This document shows, piece after piece, positions 40,321-48,978 of a DNA stretch of 64,000 nt. The translations under genes were made by a program, and so were the position numbers. The notes beneath the pieces are model-generated. The model searched no databases and was not told the origin of the DNA. It saw only the letters and a list, made by a program, of their open reading frames with translations. The stretch comes from Akkermansia sp. (GTDB lineage: Bacteria > Verrucomicrobiota > Verrucomicrobiia > Verrucomicrobiales > Akkermansiaceae): contig JAFYUJ010000009.1 in NCBI GenBank assembly GCA_017558555.1, positions 1-64,000 on the forward strand, given 5' to 3'. Numbering within the stretch: the first letter of the stretch is position 1; each line of letters opens with the position of its first letter.

Positions 40321-42530
40321 ACTCTTCCCCCCTGAAGAATCAACTTTTATCCTTGTTGCGCTCCCCGGGTTACACTCCACAAGATGCCTCGGGCCTGGCA
40401 CGCATGCTGGAAATAGACTCCAGAGAACGCGCCGACTTGCGCGCGCTGATTCGCGAGCTGGAGGAAGATGGAACACTGCTTCGTCTGCGCCAGAGCCGCT
40501 ACACGCTTAAAGCCGTGTCCGAGGAGCCATTGCGGGGCAGACTGCGAGCCGGGATGAAGGGCAAGCTCTTCTTTTGCGCCGACGCTGCGGGGCAAGAGCA
40601 ACTGCGCAGTCTGCTGGGCGCAGAAGACGCTACGCAACCGATTGAACTCCCCGTCACCCCCAACCGCTCGCTGGATGCGCTGGCGGGCGACACGGTGCTG
40701 GTCAGCATCAAAAAATCCACACCTCCCCACCACCGACGCGGGCGCAAAATGCACCCGGACACCCGCGATTTGCGCCCGGAAGCCCGCGTGCTGGAAATCG
40801 TGGAGCGCAAGCTCAAACGCTGGGTTGGCATTTACCGTGCCGGCGGCTTATACGGATACGTACAGGGAGACGGTGCAGCCACACCGGATACCATACGCAT
40901 GAGTGAGCCGCCCCCCGCAGGATTGTTGGCGGGTATGTGTGTTACCGTGGTGCCGGAGCGCTACCCTCTGGGCAATATGGATGCAACCGGGCATATTGAC
41001 GAAGTGCTGGGATGGCCGGATGATGCCGGGGTGGACATCACACGTATCATGCACCGATACGCCCTGCGCGATACCTTCCCCGAAGCCGTACTCCGCGAGA
41101 CGGAACGGCTGCACAAAGACATCCCGGAAAGCGAGCTGGCGCGGCGCGATGACTGGCGCAACCGCTGCGTCATCACCATCGACCCGGTGGACGCGCGCGA
41201 CTTCGATGATGCCATTTCCGTTTGCCGCAAGGGGCAAGGGTGGGAACTGGCCGTGCATATTGCGGATGTAAGCCACTATGTGCGCCCTGGCTCAGCCATT
41301 GACACAGAAGCGCGAGAGCGCGGCAACTCCACCTACCTGCCGGACAGAGTTCTGCCCATGCTCCCCCCCGCTCTGTGTGATGATATATGCTCCCTGCGCG
41401 AAGGCGAACCGAGGCTTACCAGCCTGTGTGTCATGCGCATCGGAGCGGAGGGCAACACCGAAAAAGCCATTTTCCGCAAGGCGGTCATCTGTTCTCGCAA
41501 ACGCTTTGCATACGAAGAGGTACTACCCATTCTGGAGGGTTCTGCCAGCTGCGGGGATGAGGAAATCGACACCATGCTGCGGGAAGCTCACCGCATGGCG
41601 CAAGTCCTGCGACACCGCCGCATGAAGCGCGGAGCACTCAATCTGGATATGCCGGAACTGCATGTTCTGTTGGATGAGCATGGCATCCCCACCGATGTAC
41701 AACAAAATGCAGGAGATATAGCTCACCAATTGATTGAGGAATGTATGCTCGCGGCCAACGAAGCCGTGGCAGAGGCGCTCAATGCTCACCAATTACCCGC
41801 CCTCCACCGCGTGCACGAAGCCCCGGACCCCGCCAAGCTCACCACGCTGGAGCACGAATTACGCTCTTATGGCCTGCAAGTCGGTGCGTTGCACACCCGG
41901 GAAGCACTCTGCCGCGCCGCAGAACAAATCACCGGGCACAGAGACGAACTCACCCTCAAATCGCTCATACTCCGCTCCATGATGCGCGCCCGCTACGATT
42001 CCAAATCGCTGGGGCACTTCGGACTCAACAAAGGGAATTACTGCCACTTCACCAGTCCCATCCGCCGCTATGCGGATTTGGTGGTTCACCGCGTATTTGC
42101 GCGTCTGGTTCCCAAGCCTCCCGCCCCTGTGCCGCCCATTCCTGCGGCATCCGTCCTGCCGCAGTTAGCTGAACGCATCTCTGAAACAGAGCGCAACTCC
42201 GCCTTTGCTGAAAATGAAGCTCAACAGCAAATGTTGCTGCGTTTCATGCAGCTGCAAGCAGAATCCGACACCCCCCGCAGCTGGCAAGCGCGCATCACCG
42301 AAGCCTGGCTCCAAGGACTGGCAGTCGAACTGCCGGAGCTTCGACTGCGCGGCTTCATCCCGGGTGAAACGCTGGTCGGCCAATGGTTCTACGAATCGCA
42401 CGCACACCGATGGAGCAGCACCGATGGCCGACACCTTCTCCCCGGAGATGTGCTCGATGTGGTGCCCACTCACGTGGATATCGCCGGGAAATTCATCGAC
42501 TTTGCCCCGGCTGTCATGAGCAAAGCTTGA
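40317..42530 (+). CDS. rnr: Ribonuclease R
   Basis: A 737-residue 3'-5' exoribonuclease of the RNB family. An N-terminal winged-helix region (ASGLARMLEI) and cold-shock domains lead to the catalytic RNB domain beginning VITIDPVDARDFDDAISV, where the Asp cluster binds magnesium. The domain continues with HIADVSHYVRPGSAID, DRVLPMLPPALCDDICSL and HFTSPIRRYADLVVHRVF. The S1 domain ends the protein, with no long lysine-rich tail. It overlaps the preceding lipoprotein gene by four bases and is followed 35 bases later by cysS. Confidence 0.93.
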   Translation: MNSSPLKNQLLSLLRSPGYTPQDASGLARMLEIDSRERADLRALIRELEEDGTLLRLRQSRYTLKAVSEEPLRGRLRAGMKGKLFFCADAAGQEQLRSLLGAEDATQPIELPVTPNRSLDALAGDTVLVSIKKSTPPHHRRGRKMHPDTRDLRPEARVLEIVERKLKRWVGIYRAGGLYGYVQGDGAATPDTIRMSEPPPAGLLAGMCVTVVPERYPLGNMDATGHIDEVLGWPDDAGVDITRIMHRYALRDTFPEAVLRETERLHKDIPESELARRDDWRNRCVITIDPVDARDFDDAISVCRKGQGWELAVHIADVSHYVRPGSAIDTEARERGNSTYLPDRVLPMLPPALCDDICSLREGEPRLTSLCVMRIGAEGNTEKAIFRKAVICSRKRFAYEEVLPILEGSASCGDEEIDTMLREAHRMAQVLRHRRMKRGALNLDMPELHVLLDEHGIPTDVQQNAGDIAHQLIEECMLAANEAVAEALNAHQLPALHRVHEAPDPAKLTTLEHELRSYGLQVGALHTREALCRAAEQITGHRDELTLKSLILRSMMRARYDSKSLGHFGLNKGNYCHFTSPIRRYADLVVHRVFARLVPKPPAPVPPIPAASVLPQLAERISETERNSAFAENEAQQQMLLRFMQLQAESDTPRSWQARITEAWLQGLAVELPELRLRGFIPGETLVGQWFYESHAHRWSSTDGRHLLPGDVLDVVPTHVDIAGKFIDFAPAVMSKA

Positions 42531-42555
42531 CACAAAGCGCGCGCGGGGGCATACT
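42527..42555 (+). promoter_or_regulatory. cysS promoter
   Basis: TTGACA, 17 bases and CATACT, 10 bases before the cysS ATG. It overlaps the last codon of rnr. Confidence 0.6.
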
Positions 42556-42565
42556 TACGCGCGTT

Positions 42566-43981
42566 ATGTTGAAGCTTTATGATACACAGTCGGGGGCGAT
42601 GCAGCCCGTGCAGGCAGAGGACGGCAAGCAGCTGCGCTTCTACTGTTGCGGCCCGACCGTGTACGCTGCCGCCCACATCGGTAATTTCCGCACGTTCGTG
42701 ATGCAGGACGTCTTCCGCCGCGTGGTTGAGCTGGGAGGGCTGCGCACCAAGCATGTCCGCAACCTGACGGACGTGGACGACAAGACCATCCGCAATTCTC
42801 AGGCCCAGGGCATGCCTCTGGGCGAATACACCGCCAAGTGGACAGCCAAGTTCCATGATGACTGCAAGGCTCTCAACTGTCTGCAACCCCATGTTGAGCC
42901 CAGCGCTGTGGGCCACATCAAAGAGCAGCTCGATATCGTGCAAAAGCTCATGGATGGTGGCCATGCCTACCAGAGCGAAGACGGCTCCGTGTACTTCCGC
43001 ATTTCTTCCTATGCCGACTACGGCAAACTGGCCCACCTTGACCGCCAGGAGCTTGATTTGGGCAAAACCGCCAGCACCCGCGCAGATACGGATGAATATG
43101 AAAAGGACAGCGTGGCAGATTTCGTGCTGTGGAAAGCCCGCCGCCCGGAAGATGGCCCCAACTTCTGGCCCTCTCCCTGGGGTGAAGGGCGCCCCGGCTG
43201 GCACCTGGAGTGCTCTGCCATGAGCCACAAATACCTGGGCGACACTTTCGACCTGCACTCCGGTGGCGTGGACCTGGTATTCCCGCACCACGAGAACGAA
43301 ATTGCCCAAAGTCGCTGCGCCTGCGGTGGTCACTTTGCCCGTCTCTGGTTCCACGTGACCCACCTGTTGGTAGATGGCGCCAAGATGAGCAAGAGCCTGG
43401 GCAACATGTACACCCTTGACCAGCTGCAGGAAATGGGCTACGCCCCTGCCGCCCTGCGCTACATCCTGGCCGGGGCCTACTACCGCCGCCCGCTCAACTT
43501 CACCCTCACCGGCATGAAGGATGCCACCAGCGCGCTCAACAAACTCGGCCGCTTCGATAAGGAACTGGCCAAAGCCAGCTCTGCCAAGGAACCCACCTAC
43601 CGTGATTTGGTGAAAAAAGCCCCTGCTCTGGGCGTGTTCCAGCCTGCATGGGACAGTCTGGAAGATGACCTCAACTGCCCTGAGGCACTCGGACACGTGT
43701 TCAGCGCTATCAAGGGCGTGAAACCCGCCGAAATGGATACCGCTGCCGCCACCGATATGTGGTATGCCTTCCGATTCATCATGGAAGCGCTCGGGCTCCA
43801 GCTGCCGGATCCGGATGCCGACATCGAAGTACCTGAGGACATCAAAGCCATCGCCGATGAGCGCTGGGCCGCCCGCCTGGCCAAAGACTGGGCCACGGCA
43901 GATGCCCTGCGCGGCAAACTCGCAGAACTGGGCTGGGCCATGAAAGACGGCAAGGATGGCTACAAGCTCACCAAAGCATAA
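42566..43981 (+). CDS. cysS: Cysteinyl-tRNA synthetase
   Basis: A 471-residue class I synthetase. The zinc-site cysteine and HIGH-type motif are in YCCGPTVYAAAHIGNFRTF. WHLECSAMSHKYLGDTFDLHSGG (read in two parts) carries further zinc ligands, and KMSKSLGN is the KMSKS loop. The C-terminal DALR domain is complete. ATG at 42566 follows a consensus-like promoter by 10 bases; the open frame extends upstream into rnr but lacks support. queF follows by 21 bases. Confidence 0.96.
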   Translation: MLKLYDTQSGAMQPVQAEDGKQLRFYCCGPTVYAAAHIGNFRTFVMQDVFRRVVELGGLRTKHVRNLTDVDDKTIRNSQAQGMPLGEYTAKWTAKFHDDCKALNCLQPHVEPSAVGHIKEQLDIVQKLMDGGHAYQSEDGSVYFRISSYADYGKLAHLDRQELDLGKTASTRADTDEYEKDSVADFVLWKARRPEDGPNFWPSPWGEGRPGWHLECSAMSHKYLGDTFDLHSGGVDLVFPHHENEIAQSRCACGGHFARLWFHVTHLLVDGAKMSKSLGNMYTLDQLQEMGYAPAALRYILAGAYYRRPLNFTLTGMKDATSALNKLGRFDKELAKASSAKEPTYRDLVKKAPALGVFQPAWDSLEDDLNCPEALGHVFSAIKGVKPAEMDTAAATDMWYAFRFIMEALGLQLPDPDADIEVPEDIKAIADERWAARLAKDWATADALRGKLAELGWAMKDGKDGYKLTKA

Positions 43982-44002
43982 ATCACGCACCCTCCACACA
44001 CC

Positions 44003-44416
44003 ATGGACAACAAAGACCTTTCCCTCCTCGGTAAGCACAGCGAATTCTTCCGCACCCCGGAGGAAGCCAAGCTGGAAGCATTCCCCAACCGCAGCCCGCA
44101 ACGCCGCTACGTGGTGACCCTCACCACGCACGAGTTCTCCTCCCTCTGCCCCGTCACCGGGCAGCCGGATAGCTGCCACCTGACCATCACCTACTGCCCC
44201 GCAGAAAAAGTAGTGGAAACCAAGAGCCTGAAATACTATCTCGTTTCCTTCCGCAACTATGCCGCCTTCAACGAGCAAGTCGTCAACCGCATTCTTGATG
44301 ATCTTGTCGCGGCTGTAGAACCTGCCTGGATGAAGGTGGAGGGCCAATTCGGTGCCCGCGGTGGCATTCAGCTCACCTGCACCGCCGAGCACAACCCGGG
44401 AAACCGACCTGCATGA
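44003..44416 (+). CDS. queF: NADPH-dependent 7-cyano-7-deazaguanine reductase
   Basis: A 137-residue short-form (type I) QueF that reduces preQ0 to preQ1 in queuosine synthesis. The catalytic cysteine is in SSLCPVTGQPD, and the NADPH/substrate segment is VETKSLKYYLVSFRN, with the conserved E. It overlaps queC as ATGA, so two successive steps are coupled, although QueC acts first. Confidence 0.95.
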   Translation: MDNKDLSLLGKHSEFFRTPEEAKLEAFPNRSPQRRYVVTLTTHEFSSLCPVTGQPDSCHLTITYCPAEKVVETKSLKYYLVSFRNYAAFNEQVVNRILDDLVAAVEPAWMKVEGQFGARGGIQLTCTAEHNPGNRPA

Positions 44417-45069
44417 AAGTAGCCGTTCTTCTTTCCGGCGGGCTGGATTCCACCACCGCTCTGCATTGGGCACACCGCCACCATGAGGTGGTCTGCGCCC
44501 TCTCGTTTGACTACGGCAGCAACCACGCTGCCCGCGAATTGGAATGCGCTCGCTGGCAAGCTGAACAATCAGGGATTCCCTACCACCAAATCGACCTGCG
44601 CTCCATCTCCGCGCACCTGCAAAGCGCCCTGCTCAGCGGGGCTGATGCCATCCCCGCAGCGGATTACGCAGAAGACAATCTCAAACAAACCGTTGTTCCT
44701 TTCCGCAACGGTATTTTCCTGGCCAGTGCCGCCGGCATTGCAGAAAGCAACGAAGCCGAGGCCATCGTCATCGCTGCCCACGGTGGCGACCACGCCCTCT
44801 ACCCCGACTGCCGGGAGGATTTCATGTCTGCCATGGCTCAAGCCATCTCGCTGGGCACATACGCCCGGCTGCAAATCCTGCGGCCCTTCATCTCCAACAC
44901 CAAGGAAGAAATCACCGCCATCGGTGCCGAATTGGGTGTTAACTTCGCCCACACATATTCCTGCTACTGCGGGCGAGAACAACACTGCGGCACCTGCGCC
45001 ACCTGCCGCGAACGCCGAGAATCTTTCATCGCCGCCGGCATCCCCGACCCCACGGCGTATGAAGCTTAA
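44413..45069 (+). CDS. queC: 7-cyano-7-deazaguanine synthase
   Basis: A 218-residue ATP-dependent enzyme that converts 7-carboxy-7-deazaguanine to preQ0. The PP-loop is VLLSGGLDSTTALHW. The C-terminal zinc site is formed by the cysteines in YSCYCGREQHCGTCATCRER. It is coupled to queF upstream, and its last codons overlap the start of the next small gene. queD and queE are not in the window. Confidence 0.95.
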   Translation: MKVAVLLSGGLDSTTALHWAHRHHEVVCALSFDYGSNHAARELECARWQAEQSGIPYHQIDLRSISAHLQSALLSGADAIPAADYAEDNLKQTVVPFRNGIFLASAAGIAESNEAEAIVIAAHGGDHALYPDCREDFMSAMAQAISLGTYARLQILRPFISNTKEEITAIGAELGVNFAHTYSCYCGREQHCGTCATCRERRESFIAAGIPDPTAYEA

Positions 45070-45568
45070 AAAAGAACTATTCGCTCCGCTTCTGTGGGTG
45101 AATTGCATCGTGCTTTGCCTGACGTGCCTGGACATCTTCGCTCAACCGGAAGAAAACCAAACGCCCGTCGACTTCCATCTTGACTGCAAAGACTACGGCG
45201 CAGTCAATGTAACAGCCATCCTCCAACAGATCGTTCCTGAGTGTACAGAAGTTGACAAAACAGGGTTGCTGAATCTGGGTAACGTCTCTTTACCGGTTAG
45301 CTTATCTTTCACCCGCAAGGGAAACGGCGTCCTGAGCGTCCCCGGCAAAGCGGGACTGCTGAATCTGCACTGTTACGATTCGCACGACAACGGAACCATA
45401 TTCTCGCCCTATTGGGCACAACTGACCCTGCAAGATTGCAACAATGACGAATACCCCGATTTCGTGATTGAATATAACGTGTTACGCACGGAAGAGGCGA
45501 GCCAGACAACGCCTACGCCCGTCAAAAAACAATACGTCTACAACCCGGAGGGGCAATTCTTCGAGTAA
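45059..45568 (+). CDS. Hypothetical secreted protein overlapping queC
   Basis: A 169-residue protein starting at an ATG inside the last codons of queC (11-base overlap, different frame). The N-terminus is a signal peptide (LLWVNCIVLCLTCLDIFA). The mature part is probably beta-rich, with acidic patches DCNNDEYPDFVIEYNV resembling an FG-GAP/VCBS-like D-x-N-x-D segment. The frame is open upstream inside queC, but that extension has queC-shadow composition and is rejected. No family was recognised. Confidence 0.65.
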   Translation: MKLKKELFAPLLWVNCIVLCLTCLDIFAQPEENQTPVDFHLDCKDYGAVNVTAILQQIVPECTEVDKTGLLNLGNVSLPVSLSFTRKGNGVLSVPGKAGLLNLHCYDSHDNGTIFSPYWAQLTLQDCNNDEYPDFVIEYNVLRTEEASQTTPTPVKKQYVYNPEGQFFE

Positions 45569-45574
45569 GCCGCT

Positions 45575-46366
45575 TCAATTCTCCACGAAGACGGCCGTGC
45601 CAACGGGGCATTTATTGAAGAGGAAGCGGGCATCATCCCATGAGAGGCGAATACAGCCGTGGGAAGCAGGCCAGGAACGCAGCTTACCTTGGTGCAAACC
45701 AACACCATCCACGGTAAGGCGCATAAAGAAAGGCATAGGTGCGTTGTTATAGAGATTGGAGTTGTGCTTTTGCTTTTTCTCTATGATATGGAAATGGCCC
45801 TTGGGAGTTGGCGTGGATTTTTTACCACTGCACACACGGAATTGGCGCAAGACTTTCTCACCCTCCATGCAAACGCCTCTCTGCTTCTTGAGATGAATAA
45901 CGAGGTAGATGCCTTGTTTTTCTTTAACGGCGAGTTCAGCAGAATGATCCTTGTTGTATTTTTCAGCCGCTTTGCGGGAATGCCAGGCCGCCAGCAAGCG
46001 GGCATGTTTGCGAGCCTTGCGCATCAGCTGCCGTTGACGGGGACTTAAAGCAGAACCATCGGCGATTTGCTCAGCGGTGGGTGCTACATCTTCCGGGTAA
46101 ATGTATCCGCGCTTTCCTTCAGCCTCCGGACGAGGCGGCTGAGAGGCAGTTACTTTCTGTTTCTCGCTCAGACCCCACCCCGGCAACAACTCTATCTCTG
46201 CGGGTTCATAGTAGCCATCCATCATGGCGGCTATGGGGTTGCGATAGGTAATAATCTCCGGTTCGGGCGGAGGTGGCGTATTTTGTGATGCCGCCCAGGC
46301 ACATGCGTGAACCATGAAGGCAAGCCACATCAGAACGAGAGAGATTGTACGAGAAACAGAAATCAT
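45575..46366 (-). CDS. L,D-transpeptidase (YkuD) family protein, secreted
   Basis: A 263-residue protein with signal peptide (SRTISLVLMWLAFMVHACAWA). A proline-rich linker follows, then a K/R-rich helical region. The YkuD domain is at the C-terminus (about 155-263), with LVIHLKKQRGVCMEGEKVLRQF, TPKGHFHI, and the catalytic HG-x-SHGCIRL-type motif (WPASHGCIRLSWDDA). It would crosslink peptidoglycan or attach proteins to it. ATG 46366 fits the signal peptide and the promoter. It converges with the gene ending at 45568. Confidence 0.88.
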   Translation of the reverse strand: MISVSRTISLVLMWLAFMVHACAWAASQNTPPPPEPEIITYRNPIAAMMDGYYEPAEIELLPGWGLSEKQKVTASQPPRPEAEGKRGYIYPEDVAPTAEQIADGSALSPRQRQLMRKARKHARLLAAWHSRKAAEKYNKDHSAELAVKEKQGIYLVIHLKKQRGVCMEGEKVLRQFRVCSGKKSTPTPKGHFHIIEKKQKHNSNLYNNAPMPFFMRLTVDGVGLHQGKLRSWPASHGCIRLSWDDARFLFNKCPVGTAVFVEN

Positions 46367-46379
46367 GTAAGTAAAGAGA

Positions 46380-46407
46380 ATTCTAACATAACCAAAGTAC
46401 TTATCAA
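46380..46407 (-). promoter_or_regulatory. Promoter of the L,D-transpeptidase gene
   Basis: On the minus strand, TTGATA, 16 bases and TAGAAT, 13 bases before the ATG. Confidence 0.6.
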
Positions 46408-46476
46408 GGAAAATAAGCGACATATTTGTATCAAAGTGACACAAAACAAGAAGGCAAGTAGCAAACCTCAGCCATT

Positions 46477-46893
46477 TCAGCGTTTCGAGCCTTTGTAAGA
46501 ACCGGACTTATCGTAATATCGCGTAGATGAACCGGAAGATTGCGCGCTACCGGCATAGGAGCCACGGCTATCATAGTAGCGGGTAGCGGAGCCGGATTGA
46601 TTGGCACTGCCTTTGTAGGAGCCGGACTTGTCATAGTAGCGCGTGGTGCTGCCACTGGTCTGGGCACTTCCCTTGAAAGAACCGGACTTATCATAATAGC
46701 GTACAGTGTTGCCGGATTTGCGGGAACTACCGATGAACGAGCCGGATTTACCATAGTAGCGGGCATTGCCGGAACTATCCGTTTCAACACGTCCTATCTG
46801 GCTACCGGAGGAACTGTAAAAGTAGTCTGCCATACACGGGGTGTGCAAAGCAGCCAAAAGAAGAATAAGCAGAGAAAAAGAGCGCACGTTCAT
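46477..46893 (-). CDS. Secreted 20-residue-repeat protein (Tyr/Ser/Gly-rich)
   Basis: A 138-residue protein with a signal peptide cleaved near ALHTPCMA (residue 22). Residues 45-138 are nearly perfect repeats of 20 residues: RYYDKSGSxxGSxxxSGxxT, four full copies and one partial, preceded by a diverged unit. The regular aromatic pairs and D-K-S-G turns suggest a short beta-hairpin array, as in surface-binding or adhesive repeats. No catalytic motif is present. It is expressed from a leaderless-type promoter, divergent from manC. Function unknown. Confidence 0.75.
   Translation of the reverse strand: MNVRSFSLLILLLAALHTPCMADYFYSSSGSQIGRVETDSSGNARYYGKSGSFIGSSRKSGNTVRYYDKSGSFKGSAQTSGSTTRYYDKSGSYKGSANQSGSATRYYDSRGSYAGSAQSSGSSTRYYDKSGSYKGSKR
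46480..46761 (-). repeat. 60-base in-frame tandem repeats
   Basis: Four complete 60-base units and one partial unit encode the 20-residue repeats. They share strings such as TACTATGATAAGTCCGG and differ mostly in the variable middle. Confidence 0.8.
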
Positions 46894-46899
46894 GGTTCC

Positions 46900-46928
46900 G
46901 TTATAACATCATTCCGCCATGACTTCAA
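46900..46928 (-). promoter_or_regulatory. Leaderless-type promoter of the repeat protein
   Basis: On the minus strand, TTGAAG, 17 bases and TATAAC, six bases before the ATG at 46893. Confidence 0.6.
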
Positions 46929-46950
46929 GAACAGAATGCAGAGAAAAAAC

Positions 46951-46979
46951 TTGCAAGCAGAAAAGCAAGCGCCTATACT
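46951..46979 (+). promoter_or_regulatory. manC promoter
   Basis: TTGCAA, 17 bases and TATACT, 10 bases before the ATG at 46990, which fixes the start. Confidence 0.65.
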
Positions 46980-46989
46980 TCTGCTCAAC

Positions 46990-48054
46990 ATGACGGAGAA
47001 CTACGCATTGATATTGGCAGGTGGGAGCGGGACTCGCTTCTGGCCGCTTTCTCGCAACGCAAAACCCAAGCAGTTGTTGGATTTGTTTGGCAAGGGAACG
47101 ATGCTTCGCCAAGCTATCGCCCGACTGGAAGGGATTGTTCCTGCGGAGAATATCATCATCCTGACCAATCATTTGCAGGAAGCCGAAGTGCGCCGCCAGG
47201 CAGACATGCTGCCGGCAGGCAACATTGTGGCCGAACCGGCCCGCCGCGACACCGCGCCGGCAGTGGCGCTTGGTGTGGGGCTCATTGCCGCTCGCAACCC
47301 GCAGGCCAATATGATTATCATCCCCAGCGATTCGCTTATTCTGGATAGTGATGCTTTCCGCCACCTGGCAGCAGATGCACTGAGCCTGGCCGGAAGAGAG
47401 AAAGCTCTCATCACCATCGGCATCAAGCCCACCTGGCCCTGCCCGTCGTATGGCTATATTGAGCGCGCAGGCAAGCTGGAGGACGAGGCTCTCTCCCACA
47501 ACTGCTACGAAGTAGTGCGTTTCCGCGAAAAACCGGACACCGCCACGGCAGAGCAATACCTGGCAAGCGGCCATTTCTCCTGGAACGCCGGCATGTTTAT
47601 CTGGAATGTTGCGCACGTGCGCGAACAGCTGGTCGCGCATTGCCCGCAGCTGGCCGGATTTGTCACCAATTTGACACAGGCGGCAGATGTACCCACCTTT
47701 ATCACCGAGCAATTCCCGCAGCTCACACCTATTTCCATTGACTTTGCTCTGCTGGAAAAAGCCGACCGTGTGCTGAACTTTGAGGCCACCTTCGACTGGG
47801 ATGATGTGGGCTCCTGGATTTCTGTGGGCCAATATCTGCCCCGGGAAGCCGGCAACAATGCCACCAACACCCCGCTGAGCACGGTGGATTCCCAAGGCAA
47901 CATCGTGTTCACCGATTCCGGTAAGCGAGTGGCCCTGGTGGGGGTGGATGACCTCATCGTGGTAGACACGGGGGATGCGCTACTGGTGGCACGCCGCAGC
48001 GAGGCTGATAACATCAAGAAAGTCGTGGCAAACCTGCCGGAAAACTTGCTCTGA
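46990..48054 (+). CDS. manC: Mannose-1-phosphate guanylyltransferase
   Basis: A 354-residue single-domain GDP-mannose pyrophosphorylase. The nucleotide loop is LILAGGSGTRFWPLSR followed by PKQLLDL. It also has EPARRDTAPAVALG, IIPSDSLI, FREKPDTATAEQYL, SWNAGMFIW and the closing FDWDDVGSW. It lacks the fused isomerase domain of bifunctional enzymes; a stand-alone PMI-type cupin is encoded at 11861. It is probably transcribed with ruvX (11 bases downstream). Confidence 0.93.
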   Translation: MTENYALILAGGSGTRFWPLSRNAKPKQLLDLFGKGTMLRQAIARLEGIVPAENIIILTNHLQEAEVRRQADMLPAGNIVAEPARRDTAPAVALGVGLIAARNPQANMIIIPSDSLILDSDAFRHLAADALSLAGREKALITIGIKPTWPCPSYGYIERAGKLEDEALSHNCYEVVRFREKPDTATAEQYLASGHFSWNAGMFIWNVAHVREQLVAHCPQLAGFVTNLTQAADVPTFITEQFPQLTPISIDFALLEKADRVLNFEATFDWDDVGSWISVGQYLPREAGNNATNTPLSTVDSQGNIVFTDSGKRVALVGVDDLIVVDTGDALLVARRSEADNIKKVVANLPENLL

Positions 48055-48064
48055 TTAACTAGCT

Positions 48065-48496
48065 ATGCACCCTGCTCTCGGCATCGACTACGGAGACGCC
48101 CGCATCGGCATTGCCGCCACGGATGCGTGCGGCATCCTGGCACATCCGGTGGAGAGTATTCACCGAGGGAGGGTGAACTCGCTGGACCGCATCCGCGAGC
48201 TGGTGCAGCAAAAAGGCATCCGCACTTTGGTGCTGGGACTCCCCATCCGCATGGATGGCACGGAAGGCACAGCCTGCGCCAAGGTACGCGCTTTTGGGGA
48301 AAAATTGCACGCCACCCTGCCCGATTTACCCCTGGTTTACATCGATGAATACCTGACCACCACCATCGCGCAGGAAAAACTTCACCAAGCCGGTAAGAAA
48401 GCCAAAAACTTCAAACCCATTATCGACCAGGCCGCAGCAGTAGAAATTCTGAACAACTGGATGGAAATGCACGCCCCCATCTCCGAAGAATTTTAA
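48065..48496 (+). CDS. ruvX: RuvX/YqgF putative Holliday-junction resolvase / pre-16S rRNA nuclease
   Basis: A 143-residue RNase H-fold protein. Catalytic acidic residues sit in LGIDYGDARIGIA, in the DEYLTT segment and near the end in DQAAAVEIL. It also has LVLGLPIRMDGTEG. The family processes the 5' end of 16S rRNA and has been proposed to resolve junctions. It is located between manC and a small membrane protein gene in the same direction. Confidence 0.92.
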   Translation: MHPALGIDYGDARIGIAATDACGILAHPVESIHRGRVNSLDRIRELVQQKGIRTLVLGLPIRMDGTEGTACAKVRAFGEKLHATLPDLPLVYIDEYLTTTIAQEKLHQAGKKAKNFKPIIDQAAAVEILNNWMEMHAPISEEF

Positions 48497-48511
48497 CGAG
48501 TAGTGTGATGC

Positions 48512-48841
48512 ATGAACATGCTCTTCTACACCCTTTTCTTCCTGAGTATCCCGTTTCTATCCATCATCCCGCCTTTACTGTGGTTCTCGCCTCGCGAGAA
48601 ACGCGAGGATGCCATTGGTCAGGGGATCAGGGCCGGTATCATCGCCATGATTGCCACGCTCGTGATTGGATTGACGCTTTTCCTCATCGGCTTATTGGCT
48701 CTTATCCCCCTGGTGGGGTGCCTAACTCACCGCGCAGCCAAAATTGCAGGTGCCGAAGAGCGTTGTTTCCATGCAGCACTGACGGCAATGAGCATGTATG
48801 TCCTGTTCATCATTATCTTGGTTTGCACCTTCACATGGTAG
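48512..48841 (+). CDS. Hypothetical membrane protein
   Basis: A 109-residue, very hydrophobic protein with three predicted membrane segments (about 3-25, 42-70 and 88-108) and a charged loop WFSPREKREDAIGQ. No family was recognised. It is 15 bases after ruvX and may be co-transcribed. Confidence 0.65.
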   Translation: MNMLFYTLFFLSIPFLSIIPPLLWFSPREKREDAIGQGIRAGIIAMIATLVIGLTLFLIGLLALIPLVGCLTHRAAKIAGAEERCFHAALTAMSMYVLFIIILVCTFTW

Positions 48842-48897
48842 AGCTGACTCTATATTGATATTTCAGTGAAAAGTTGTCAAAAATCAACTAAAGATAC

Positions 48898-48926
48898 TTG
48901 CAAACAAGCAGCTGAAGTGCTACAAT
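48898..48926 (+). promoter_or_regulatory. Promoter of the ADP-forming acyl-CoA synthetase gene
   Basis: TTGCAA, 17 bases and TACAAT, 52 bases before the ATG. It has a longer leader than most genes here. Confidence 0.7.
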
Positions 48927-48978
48927 GCCCGCAGAGCCGCCGTAAGGCTTCGATTTTTCATTAAACTCATTAAACACT

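Noticed and set aside
42470..44473. A 667-codon open frame antisense to cysS and queF
   Set aside because: It is the mirror of strongly conserved genes with GC-rich third positions. It shows no family motifs and has the composition of an antisense reading.
44483..45058. N-terminal extension of the small secreted protein into queC
   Set aside because: It is Pro/Ser-rich shadow sequence of queC, and the signal peptide begins at the ATG at 45059.
46480..46761. Possible CRISPR-like array
   Set aside because: The 60-base units are contiguous, in frame and without unique spacers. They encode protein repeats.
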